Shown here: positions 47,024-55,440 of the stretch, piece after piece | How positions within the stretch are numbered: the stretch's first letter is position 1 | Layout of the letters: each line of letters opens with the position of its first letter | Origin: Sulfuriferula thiophila | GTDB lineage: Bacteria; Pseudomonadota; Gammaproteobacteria; Burkholderiales; Sulfuriferulaceae | NCBI RefSeq assembly: GCF_003864975.1 | Contig: NZ_BHGL01000007.1 | Coordinates: 258,359-322,358 of the forward strand | DNA: 64,000 nucleotides | Direction of reading: 5' to 3' | Program-made: the position numbers and the translations under genes | Notes under the pieces: generated by a model | The model's input: only the letters and a program-made list of their open reading frames with translations | Database searches by the model: none | What the model was told of the DNA's origin: nothing

Positions 47024-47052
47024 AATATACCAAAATGATCAAACGATGCAAA
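47024..47052 (-). promoter_or_regulatory. Candidate sigma-70 promoter upstream of rhd
   Basis: On the minus strand TTTGCA (47047-47052) and TATATT (47024-47029) are spaced by 17 bases, with the -10 matching the consensus at 5 of 6 and the -35 at 4 of 6. The rhd start is about 30 bases downstream of the -10. This would let rhd-tusA-dsrE2 be transcribed apart from soeABC. Confidence 0.4.
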
Positions 47053-47068
47053 TAGTTTTCTTTAATAT

Positions 47069-48004
47069 TTATGTGTGCTGAGCGCCATGATACAAATTTA
47101 CTACGTGGCGAGCCTCGGCGAAAAACAACCATCGCTCTGCCACCACACCCAGTATTGCCACGACCGTTACCAAATAAAGACCGTCCTGCGATGCCTGTGC
47201 AGTCAACAGTAGAACCGCTGGAATGACAAAGGCAGCGATAAAAACAAACATCTTCAATATCAGTGAGAATTTACGCGCAATTGAGAATCCGAATTCTTGC
47301 GTCAGGAACGTGCCATGCGTATGACCGGTATCTAGCAAGCGCACTGTCCCTCTCGTAAATCCGGTTGCAGTTTTGATTGTTGAAGTTGCGCCAGGATTCG
47401 CTATCCAGAAATAATATATCGCCTTTAAAGCTGCCGCCGCTACCAGCCACACTATTGCTAGCGTTACATACCCATCAAGCGCAACACCACCACTGCTTGC
47501 AACAGCCAAGAGCAGCAACGCCCCTAGAAAATGACCCAACGCCAGATAATTCGCAGGGACTAACGGCGAATTCCACTGACGTATAGTCTTCAGACAGGCG
47601 TAAATCATTCCCGTACTGAATATAGTTATCCATGCAATCACTGCAGCAACAATACCCATTAACACTTTTAACCAATTATAATCATCCCAGCTTAGCCAGG
47701 TTAACCCTAAATAGGCTATTGCAAATGGGAAAAACGCTATTGCAAACACCCCTTCCCTAGACAACCAGGACGTGCGATAACGCGTCACGGCGCGCCAAGC
47801 ATTTTTTGGATTTGCCAAATGGAATACAGATGATGACAAGCCAGCTGAAATCAAAAACAATGCGACTACGCCTGCCGTCATTTTTTGATCCGTTGACAGA
47901 CCACCACCCATACCCAGCAAGTCAGCTAGCACCAATAGCGCGAACAGACCAAAGCCCGCCCCTGAACTTACCGTGAAGAATATGACCGAAAATGCGGGAT
48001 GCAT
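47069..48004 (-). CDS. soeC: Sulfite dehydrogenase membrane anchor SoeC
   Basis: A 311-residue integral membrane protein of the DmsC/NrfD class with about eight hydrophobic helices, beginning MHPAFSVIFFTVSSGAGFGLFAL. It anchors the SoeAB catalytic dimer to the cytoplasmic face of the inner membrane and passes electrons to the quinone pool. Conserved charged or polar residues in helix segments (FHLANPKNAWRAVTRYRTSWLSREG) are typical of DmsC-like anchors. Its closeness to soeB and soeA identifies it as SoeC rather than a DMSO- or polysulfide-reductase anchor. Confidence 0.87.
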   Translation of the reverse strand: MHPAFSVIFFTVSSGAGFGLFALLVLADLLGMGGGLSTDQKMTAGVVALFLISAGLSSSVFHLANPKNAWRAVTRYRTSWLSREGVFAIAFFPFAIAYLGLTWLSWDDYNWLKVLMGIVAAVIAWITIFSTGMIYACLKTIRQWNSPLVPANYLALGHFLGALLLLAVASSGGVALDGYVTLAIVWLVAAAALKAIYYFWIANPGATSTIKTATGFTRGTVRLLDTGHTHGTFLTQEFGFSIARKFSLILKMFVFIAAFVIPAVLLLTAQASQDGLYLVTVVAILGVVAERWLFFAEARHVVNLYHGAQHT

Positions 48005-48050
48005 TCTTTTACTCCCTAATAATTAAATTCACTTCAAAAGTGCTGACAGA

Positions 48051-48746
48051 CTAGCGCTTGACGATTTTATTTGCGATACCCTTAAGCCTGTCCTTAAATC
48101 CAATCTTACCCATATTATCAGTGGATATAGGCGTCGCCTTACGGACTGGAAGGTAATGGTTAGTTGGGTTATACCCCAACTCCGGCATCAATTGATAACC
48201 GCCGCGCTCACGGATAACCACACTCACTGCTGAATTGGCATCATCCATATCGCCAAACATGCGGGCATGCGCAGGGCAGGTTAAGACACAGGCAGGCTGA
48301 CGCTCCTCTACCGGCATCACCGTGTCATAGATACGATCGATACACAGCGTACATTTCTTCATGGTGCCGGATTCACGATCTAATTCTCGCGCACCGTACG
48401 GACAAGCCCAGGAGCAGTAATTACAACCCATGCACTTAGTCTGATCAACCAGAACAATTCCGTCTTCTGCACGCTTGTATGATGCGCCAGTAGGACAGAC
48501 AGTGACGCAATCTGCATCTTCACAATGCATACAGGACATTGGAAAATTAATCGTTTTATTATTCGGATAATCACCTACTTCATAGCTGCGTATCCGGTTA
48601 AACCAGACACCGGATGGTTCAGCACCATACGGCTGATAATCAGTCAACGGTGCAGTTGTACCCGATGCATTCCACTCTTTACAGGCAATGGCGCAAGCAT
48701 GGCAACCCACACACACATCCAAATCGATCACTAAACCTAATCTCAT
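48051..48746 (-). CDS. soeB: Sulfite dehydrogenase iron-sulfur subunit SoeB
   Basis: A 231-residue four-cluster ferredoxin of the DmsB type. Motifs visible include CVGCHACAIACKEWN (Cys12, 15, 18, 22), CMHCEDADCVTVCP, CMGCNYCSWACP and CTLC...ACVLTCPAHAR, enough for four [4Fe-4S] clusters. There is no signal peptide, matching a cytoplasmic location. SoeB relays electrons from the molybdopterin subunit to SoeC. Confidence 0.9.
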   Translation of the reverse strand: MRLGLVIDLDVCVGCHACAIACKEWNASGTTAPLTDYQPYGAEPSGVWFNRIRSYEVGDYPNNKTINFPMSCMHCEDADCVTVCPTGASYKRAEDGIVLVDQTKCMGCNYCSWACPYGARELDRESGTMKKCTLCIDRIYDTVMPVEERQPACVLTCPAHARMFGDMDDANSAVSVVIRERGGYQLMPELGYNPTNHYLPVRKATPISTDNMGKIGFKDRLKGIANKIVKR

Positions 48747-48779
48747 TTATTTCTTCCTAAAGTCAATGTGATAACAGCA

Positions 48780-51647
48780 TTAGTCGTCAGTGCGTGTGCT
48801 ATAGCGCAACACATCCGGACGCTCACCATCATCCCACGGCAATGGTTTCAATACAGGGAACTCAGGCCAGCTACCTTCTTCCCCCTCAGCTGCTTTGTAT
48901 ACTTTAACCCGCAAGTCAAACCACGCAGCCTGACCAGTTACTGGGTCCGAGTTAGTAATCCGTCGCTCACCTTGCTTAGCTGGCAACAACTCGGAAATCA
49001 AATGGTTAAGCAGGAAGCCTTTTTTAGCCTCCGATGCATCCGGCTTCAAGCCCCACGCACCGCCTTGTTTGCCTATCGCATTCCAGGTCCAAATCGTGTT
49101 TTCTTGCGTACCTTCCATAGTCCGCAACTGGCAACGGATTTTGCCGTTATGCGACTCAACCCAGATCCAGTCATCATCCTTCAATCCCATACGCCCGGCT
49201 TGTCCGCGGTTCATGTACATGAAGTTTTGCGCCAAAATCTGACGCAGCCACACATTCTGCGAATCCCATGAGTGGTACATCAGCATAGGACGCTGTGTCA
49301 GCGCAAAGAACGGATACTCTTTCTCATCAACCCTGGATTGCTCAAGCGGCTTGTACCACATCGGCAACGGATCAAAGTATGTAGCCAAACGCTCGCGATC
49401 TACCGGATTTGTCGGCTGCGGCCCGTCATACAAGCCCTGTCCAGCCAAACGGAATTTCTGCAATGGCTCAGAATAAATCTGCATGATAATTGGTTCGGAT
49501 TTCCCAACAAAACCCACCTCTGCAGCAATATCCAGATACTCTTTGTTAGCGAACCGATTGTATTTCTGACTATCCGGCCAATGGTGTGCAAAGAACGATT
49601 CGTTCTCGATGTATTTTTCCCACTGTTTAGGGTTTGGCTCACCCTTCAACGATTTTTCGCCATTCTTACCACGCCAACCTGCCAGGAATCCAATGCCAGG
49701 TGCACGTTCGTAATTCACGATAAAATCAGGGTAATCCTTGAATTTGCGCGTACCGTCTTCGTTGGTAAACGCAGGGAATTTCATGCGTGATGCCAATTCC
49801 ACCATCACTTCTTGCCATGGGCGCACATCACGGTCCAGCTTAATCAATGGATAGCGGATTGCATCCGCGGCTGCATCCGGCTCGGAAATCGGTCTATCCA
49901 ACAGCGAAATCGTATCGTGCCGCTCCAGATAAGTCGTATCCGGCAACACCAGATCCGCGAAGTTAACCATTTCGGAATGAAAAGCATCCACCACTACCAG
50001 GAATGGAATTTTATGCTGATCAGGCTTGGCCGGATCCTTCTCGCGCAACATATCCTGCACATTTTTGGTATTCATCGTCGAATTCCAAGCCATGTTAGAC
50101 ATGAACAACAATAACGTATCTATTGGATACGGGTCATGATTGGTCGCGTTGGTAATAACCATATGCATCAGACCATGCGATGCAATCGGTATTTCCCATG
50201 AGTAAGCCTTATCGATACGTAACGGTTTACCATCAGCATCGATCACCAGATCTTCAGGGCGCGTAGGGAAACCTAACGGCGTACGTGACAACGGCGTGTT
50301 CGGCGCATTAATCACATCTATATTATTTTCCGGTAACTGATGCGGCGGAATTGGTTTCGGATAAGGTGCGCGAGCACGGAAATTACCCGGACCATCCAGC
50401 GCTCCCAGCAACATCTGGATCAAATGCACAGCGCGACAAGCATGGAAACCATTAGAGTGCGCCGCAATACCACGCATCGCATACATGGACACTGGACGTC
50501 CAATCACTTTGTCGTGCTTGCGACCCCAGCTATCGGTCCATTCGATATCCAGCTCAACCGTTTCCTTGAATGCCACATGCGCCATTTCTAAAGCCATGCG
50601 CTCTATCGTTTCCGCCGGCACGCCACATTCTTGCGCAACATTTTCCGGCGCATAGCGATCATCCAGATAACGCTCGGCAGTCAAACTCATCACGGTTCTA
50701 ACCGGACGACCATCCGGCGCAACAAAGTCACCAAACAATGCCGGCGCAACATCTTTCGCCAGACCGTTTACGAAGGTCTCTTTCTCGATATCCCATACCA
50801 GCGGATTACCCTGTTCATCCCGCAGGAACAGGCCATGGCCTTTTTGACCCGGGGTATCAACAACCAGCCACGCTGTATTCGTGTAACGAATCAGGAAATC
50901 CCAGTCGAACAGTTCACGTGAAAGCAGGACGTGGACAACGGACAACGCCAGCAGGCCGTCCATACCCGGTTTAATCGGTATCCATTCATCGGCAATAGCC
51001 GAATATCCGGTACGTACCGGATTCACCGATACGAATTTACCGCCATGACGCTTGAGCTTTTCCAGACCAATTTTAATTGGATTGGATGAATGGTCTTCTG
51101 CTACACCCCACATAATGAAGTATTTCGCGTAATCCCAATCTGGCGCACCAAATTCCCAGAAAGAAAATCCGATGGAATACAATCCCGCCGCCGCCATATT
51201 AACCGAACAGAAGCCGCCATGAGCTGCCCAGTTCACCGTGCCAAACTGTTGCGCCCACAAACCTGTCAACGCCTGCATCTGGTCGCGACCTGTAAAGAAT
51301 GCCAGCTTGGATGGATTGGTCGCACGAATCTCGGACAAACGATCCGACAGCATATCAAGCGCCTGATCCCACTCAATCTCGACAAACTCACCCTCTCCGC
51401 GTTCGGAACCAGGCTTGCGCATCAACGGTTTACGCAGCTTGGCGGCAGAGTACTGCTTCATAATACCGGCCGAACCTTTGGCGCACAGCACACCCTGGTT
51501 TGTCGGGTGGTTACGGTTACCTTGAATAAACCTGACCTTATCTTCTTCCAAGGTTACTTTAATGCCGCAGCGACAAGCGCACATGTAACAAGTAGTGAAT
51601 TTAATTTCCTGCTTGTCGTGATTTTCGATTTTTACGATTGCATTCAT
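48780..51647 (-). CDS. soeA: Sulfite dehydrogenase molybdopterin subunit SoeA
   Basis: A 955-residue molybdopterin oxidoreductase. The N-terminal [4Fe-4S] site is formed by Cys20, Cys23, Cys27 and Cys55 (CYMCACRC ... GVLCAKGSAG), and bis-MGD binding motifs and the C-terminal dinucleotide-binding domain (FFALTQRPMLMYHSWDSQN) follow. The N terminus lacks a twin-arginine signal, so the enzyme faces the cytoplasm, as SoeABC does in purple sulfur bacteria and other sulfur oxidisers. It oxidises sulfite to sulfate, the last step after sHdr. DMSO or polysulfide reductase is a less likely reading in this context. Confidence 0.88.
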   Translation of the reverse strand: MNAIVKIENHDKQEIKFTTCYMCACRCGIKVTLEEDKVRFIQGNRNHPTNQGVLCAKGSAGIMKQYSAAKLRKPLMRKPGSERGEGEFVEIEWDQALDMLSDRLSEIRATNPSKLAFFTGRDQMQALTGLWAQQFGTVNWAAHGGFCSVNMAAAGLYSIGFSFWEFGAPDWDYAKYFIMWGVAEDHSSNPIKIGLEKLKRHGGKFVSVNPVRTGYSAIADEWIPIKPGMDGLLALSVVHVLLSRELFDWDFLIRYTNTAWLVVDTPGQKGHGLFLRDEQGNPLVWDIEKETFVNGLAKDVAPALFGDFVAPDGRPVRTVMSLTAERYLDDRYAPENVAQECGVPAETIERMALEMAHVAFKETVELDIEWTDSWGRKHDKVIGRPVSMYAMRGIAAHSNGFHACRAVHLIQMLLGALDGPGNFRARAPYPKPIPPHQLPENNIDVINAPNTPLSRTPLGFPTRPEDLVIDADGKPLRIDKAYSWEIPIASHGLMHMVITNATNHDPYPIDTLLLFMSNMAWNSTMNTKNVQDMLREKDPAKPDQHKIPFLVVVDAFHSEMVNFADLVLPDTTYLERHDTISLLDRPISEPDAAADAIRYPLIKLDRDVRPWQEVMVELASRMKFPAFTNEDGTRKFKDYPDFIVNYERAPGIGFLAGWRGKNGEKSLKGEPNPKQWEKYIENESFFAHHWPDSQKYNRFANKEYLDIAAEVGFVGKSEPIIMQIYSEPLQKFRLAGQGLYDGPQPTNPVDRERLATYFDPLPMWYKPLEQSRVDEKEYPFFALTQRPMLMYHSWDSQNVWLRQILAQNFMYMNRGQAGRMGLKDDDWIWVESHNGKIRCQLRTMEGTQENTIWTWNAIGKQGGAWGLKPDASEAKKGFLLNHLISELLPAKQGERRITNSDPVTGQAAWFDLRVKVYKAAEGEEGSWPEFPVLKPLPWDDGERPDVLRYSTRTDD

Positions 51648-51815
51648 TGGGATAGCGACTTCTGTGAGAAAGTGGACAATAACCTGAGCTTTCCATTTTC
51701 GCTCAATCGCCCCACTTAACGCAAACTATAATCTTTAATAGGGGTATAAATAATATTGTGAGCAAGGCACCGCGCACCTCAACTGTTTACGCCCCACTCT
51801 TTCCATGATAAAGTT

Positions 51816-51845
51816 TTGGCAGTTTGTATTTCCATTCAATACAAT
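51816..51845 (+). promoter_or_regulatory. Candidate sigma-70 promoter for the small divergent gene
   Basis: TTGGCA (51816-51821) and TACAAT (51840-51845) are separated by 18 bases, each matching the consensus at 5 of 6 positions. The start codon of the downstream gene is 53 bases past the -10, with a TAGGAG ribosome-binding site. This is the clearest promoter I could find in the window. Confidence 0.6.
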
Positions 51846-51898
51846 GGATACCAATCCGAATTCAAAAACCGAGCAAGATGCTCAGCAACAATAGGAGT

Positions 51899-52210
51899 AT
51901 GGCAGTGGATAAGAGCAACTTCAAAGAAAACACACGTTACACGATTACTTGGCGCTCGCCTGAAGGTAAGCTGCGTCCGGCAAACATTTACGTCTACAAA
52001 ATGTTTGAAAACGCCATGATTGCACGCATGACGGATAAAAGTGGTTTTTTATACAAAATTGCTTACGATGACGTCACTAAAATCGTTATGGAAAAAGCTG
52101 TTGCCAAGGAAGATCAATTCGGCATACCGTCTGCTGTACTTGATGAGAAGGTATGGAAAGATCGCACCATGATGGAGCGCTATTCTTCATCACCACACAT
52201 GGGCAAGTAA
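51899..52210 (+). CDS. Conserved hypothetical protein, 103 residues
   Basis: A small soluble basic protein that I do not recognise. It has no signal peptide or membrane helix, and the sequence (KENTRYTITWRSPEGKLR near the start, KMFENAMIARMTDKSGFLYKIAYDDV in the middle) suggests a small beta-barrel with repeated charged strands. The ATG at 51899 is set by TAGGAG 2-7 bases upstream and by a promoter-like pair in the gap. It is divergent from soeA and 252 bases away, so it may be linked to the sulfur cluster or merely a neighbour. A perfect hairpin follows it. Confidence 0.7.
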   Translation: MAVDKSNFKENTRYTITWRSPEGKLRPANIYVYKMFENAMIARMTDKSGFLYKIAYDDVTKIVMEKAVAKEDQFGIPSAVLDEKVWKDRTMMERYSSSPHMGK

Positions 52211-52219
52211 CCCCCGGCT

Positions 52220-52242
52220 GCGACGGCACTCCCTGCCGTCGC
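52220..52242 (+). terminator. Hairpin after the small unknown gene
   Basis: GCGACGGCA (52220-52228), loop CTCCC, TGCCGTCGC (52234-52242): a perfect 9-bp GC-rich stem 10 bases after the stop codon. There is no T-tract, so it may work with Rho or as a stabilising 3' end. Confidence 0.55.
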
Positions 52243-52310
52243 TCTGCACTTGACAAGCCTTACACAAACTCTAAACTAGAGCGCATCTTCGTTACTGACT
52301 CACCCATAGC

Positions 52311-53585
52311 TTGAACGACATTTCAATTGGCGTGCTTTTACTGGCATTGCTTGCTCTGCTGCTGCTTTCAGCTTTTTTCTCTGCTTCCGAAACCAGCATG
52401 ATGGCGATTAATCGTTATCGACTCCGTCATCTTGCCCGGCAAGGCCATCGCGGCGCCACTCGCACTACCGAGTTGCTTGCCAATACGGACAAACTGCTTG
52501 GCGTCATCCTGCTGGGCAACAACCTCATTAATGCCGCCTCAGCGACATTAGTTACGTACATTTCCATACGCCTGTTTGGCAACAGTGAATGGGTGCTCGG
52601 CATTGCCACATTAATCGTCACATTCGCTATTCTGGTATTCAGCGAAGTCACGCCGAAAGTCATAGGCGCAGCCTACCCCGAAAAAATCGCTCTGCCCGCC
52701 AGCTTAATTCTGCGCCCATTGCTTACACTTGCTTTCCCGATAGTGTGGTTTGTCAATTTGTTTGTCCAGGCCTTACTGCGATTAATGCGTTTGCGCCCAA
52801 ACGTCGACAGCACCGAAAATATACTGGGTATAGAGGAATTACGCTCTCTGGTAATGGAATCCGGAAAACTTCTGCCCTCTACACATAAAAGCATATTACT
52901 GAACCTGCTGGATCTGGAAAAAATCACAGTAGACGATGTGATGACACCGCGACACCAAATCGAAGCCATCGCAATCGATGAATCACCAGATACCATTACA
53001 CGCCAACTTACCAGCAGTCACCACACCCGCCTTCCTGTCTATCGTGAACAACTCAATGAAGTCCTCGGCATCATACATCTACGCGATATCGCACGGGATT
53101 TACGCAACAATGACATCAACAGCGACTCGATACTCGCAGTAGCCCAGGAACCCTATTTCATACCATCAGGCACACTGCTTTTTAGCCAGCTGCGGCAGTT
53201 TCAGGAAAACCAGCGCAGCATCGGCCTGATTGTCGATGAATATGGCGAATTATTGGGCTTAGTATCGCTTGAAGACATACTCGAAGAAATAGTCGGCGAA
53301 CTGGGTAATTCAGCACACCCCCAGCTTACGGGATACATAGCGCAAGCCGATGGCAGCTGGCTGGTTGAAGGCATCAGCCCTATACGCCAAATCAACCGGA
53401 AATTAAAATTCCAGCTACCGGAAACAGGCCCAAAGACAATTAACGGACTTATATTGGAACACCTCCAGGATATTCCGGAACCAGGCACAACACTAAAAAT
53501 AGAAAATTACCCTATCGAAATCATCCAGGTACAGGAACGGGCGGTCAAAACCGCGCGCATTTTCCCGCAACAAAAAGCGCTGTAA
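52311..53585 (+). CDS. CNNM/CorC-HlyC family membrane protein
   Basis: A 424-residue protein with an N-terminal CNNM transmembrane domain (four helices, SAFFSASETSMMAINRYRLRHLA, and the GNNLINAASATLVT loop), two CBS domains around residues 200-325 (VDDVMTPRHQIEAI) and a C-terminal CorC/HlyC transporter-associated domain (LKFQLPETGPKTINGLILEHL). Related proteins act in magnesium or cobalt efflux. The reading frame upstream of TTG 52311 is closed by a stop at 52296, and no ATG is available before the SASET motif, so the gene most likely uses TTG. Confidence 0.85.
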   Translation: MNDISIGVLLLALLALLLLSAFFSASETSMMAINRYRLRHLARQGHRGATRTTELLANTDKLLGVILLGNNLINAASATLVTYISIRLFGNSEWVLGIATLIVTFAILVFSEVTPKVIGAAYPEKIALPASLILRPLLTLAFPIVWFVNLFVQALLRLMRLRPNVDSTENILGIEELRSLVMESGKLLPSTHKSILLNLLDLEKITVDDVMTPRHQIEAIAIDESPDTITRQLTSSHHTRLPVYREQLNEVLGIIHLRDIARDLRNNDINSDSILAVAQEPYFIPSGTLLFSQLRQFQENQRSIGLIVDEYGELLGLVSLEDILEEIVGELGNSAHPQLTGYIAQADGSWLVEGISPIRQINRKLKFQLPETGPKTINGLILEHLQDIPEPGTTLKIENYPIEIIQVQERAVKTARIFPQQKAL

Positions 53586-53670
53586 CGGGTTTACAAACAC
53601 CCCATCTCAGCGCATCATTATTATTGATAATGGGATCACTCGGTTTAATCACTTAACTATCATTCTAAAT

Positions 53671-55386
53671 ATGTCAGCCACTTCATCCGCAATTACATTA
53701 ACAGGACTCGCTCGTGCACTTGTAAGCCAGCAATGGCTTACAGAAGAAGAAGCCGAAGCCTTGATGAAGCAAGCCAAATCCAGCAATGAGCATTTTGTGA
53801 CACAGGTTCTCAACAGTAAAAAAATCAAGGCTATCAAATTAGCTGAATTTGCTGCTACCCAGTTTGGCTTTCCCTATTTCGATCTGAGCGCCATCGATCC
53901 CGAAGTCATTCCCAAAAAAATACTCGACCCCAAACTTATCCATAGCCGACGGGTCATTGCACTCTATCAGCGCGGCAATCGTCTTTCAGTGGCTGTATCC
54001 GACCCGACCAACCTTCAAGCCATTGATGAAATCAAATTTCAGACCAATCAGGCTGTTGACATCATCGTCGTCGAAGATGACAAGTTAGGTAAGCTGATTA
54101 CCGAGCTTGGCGAAAGTGAAAACAACACGCTTGCCAGCATAGACACCGAAGACCTTGATCTGGATTTTACTGACGACGAGGCGCTGGCCAAGGCAAATGA
54201 AGCCGATACCCAAGATATTGATGACGCTCCGGTAGTACGCTACTTGCAGAAAATATTGCTGGATGCAATTAACGATGGTGTTTCTGATATTCACTTCGAG
54301 CCTTATGAGAAATTCTACCGCATCCGATATCGACTGGATGGCATATTACGCGAAGTGGCACAGCCACCTTTAGCCATCAAAGACAAATTATCCTCCCGTA
54401 TCAAAGTCATTTCCAAGCTCGATATTTCAGAAAAACGCGTACCACAAGATGGTCGCATGAAGCTGGTTCTGTCTAAAAACCGGGCCATCGATTTCCGCGT
54501 AAGCACACTACCAACGCTGTACGGCGAAAAAATCGTCATGCGTATTCTCGATCCAACCAGCGCTACGCTGGGTATTGATGCGCTAGGCTACGATCCACAA
54601 CAGAAAGAATTATTACTGAACGCAGTGCAGCGTCCATACGGCATGGTACTGGTGACCGGACCTACCGGTAGCGGCAAAACCGTGTCTTTGTACACCTGTT
54701 TAAACATTCTGAATCAGCCTGGTGTCAACATTGCGACTGCGGAGGATCCTGCCGAAATCAACCTGCCTGGTGTAAATCAGGTCAACGTCAACGACAAAGC
54801 CGGCCTCACCTTTTCCGCAGCACTGAAATCATTTTTGCGGCAGGATCCCGACGTAATCATGGTGGGTGAAATTCGCGATCTGGAAACTGCAGAAATCGCT
54901 ATTAAAGCAGCTCAAACCGGCCACATGGTGCTATCAACCCTGCACACCAATGATGCCCCATCGACGCTGACCCGGCTCATGAACATGGGTATAGCGCCCT
55001 TCAACATCGCATCCAGTGTCATTCTGATTACCGCCCAACGACTGGCGCGCAGATTATGCAAATGCAAGCAACCCGCAGACATCCCCGAAGCCGCGCTACT
55101 GCGCGCAGGCTTCAAGCAAGAGGAACTGGATGGCAGCTGGCGGCCATATCGCGCTGTAGGCTGTGATATATGCAAAGGCAGTGGCTACAAAGGCCGTCTT
55201 GGTATTTACCAGGTAATGCCGATTACAGACTCAATGACGCGCATCATCATGAATAACGGTAACGCCATCGATATCGCAGACCAGGCTCGCAAAGATGGGG
55301 TTCGAGATCTGCGGCGATCCGGTTTAGACAAAGTACGGTCAGGACTCACTTCGCTGGAAGAAATCGAATCCGTAACCAACGAATAG
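53671..55386 (+). CDS. pilB: Type IV pilus assembly ATPase PilB
   Basis: A 571-residue GspE/PilB-family motor that powers pilus extension. N-terminal domains (about residues 1-170) precede the ATPase core, with GPTGSGKTVSLYT (Walker A), RQDPDVIMVGEIRD (Walker B), and GHMVLSTLHTNDAPSTL (His box). A zinc-binding four-cysteine motif is visible at CKCKQP and CDICKGSG. It begins the pilB-pilC-pilD block. GspE of type II secretion is similar, but the pilC-pilD neighbours favour PilB. Confidence 0.92.
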   Translation: MSATSSAITLTGLARALVSQQWLTEEEAEALMKQAKSSNEHFVTQVLNSKKIKAIKLAEFAATQFGFPYFDLSAIDPEVIPKKILDPKLIHSRRVIALYQRGNRLSVAVSDPTNLQAIDEIKFQTNQAVDIIVVEDDKLGKLITELGESENNTLASIDTEDLDLDFTDDEALAKANEADTQDIDDAPVVRYLQKILLDAINDGVSDIHFEPYEKFYRIRYRLDGILREVAQPPLAIKDKLSSRIKVISKLDISEKRVPQDGRMKLVLSKNRAIDFRVSTLPTLYGEKIVMRILDPTSATLGIDALGYDPQQKELLLNAVQRPYGMVLVTGPTGSGKTVSLYTCLNILNQPGVNIATAEDPAEINLPGVNQVNVNDKAGLTFSAALKSFLRQDPDVIMVGEIRDLETAEIAIKAAQTGHMVLSTLHTNDAPSTLTRLMNMGIAPFNIASSVILITAQRLARRLCKCKQPADIPEAALLRAGFKQEELDGSWRPYRAVGCDICKGSGYKGRLGIYQVMPITDSMTRIIMNNGNAIDIADQARKDGVRDLRRSGLDKVRSGLTSLEEIESVTNE

Positions 55387-55440
55387 CCCAGCACCTTCAC
55401 GCCACAACTTCAATAATGAAATAGAATTCGGAGACTTAGC

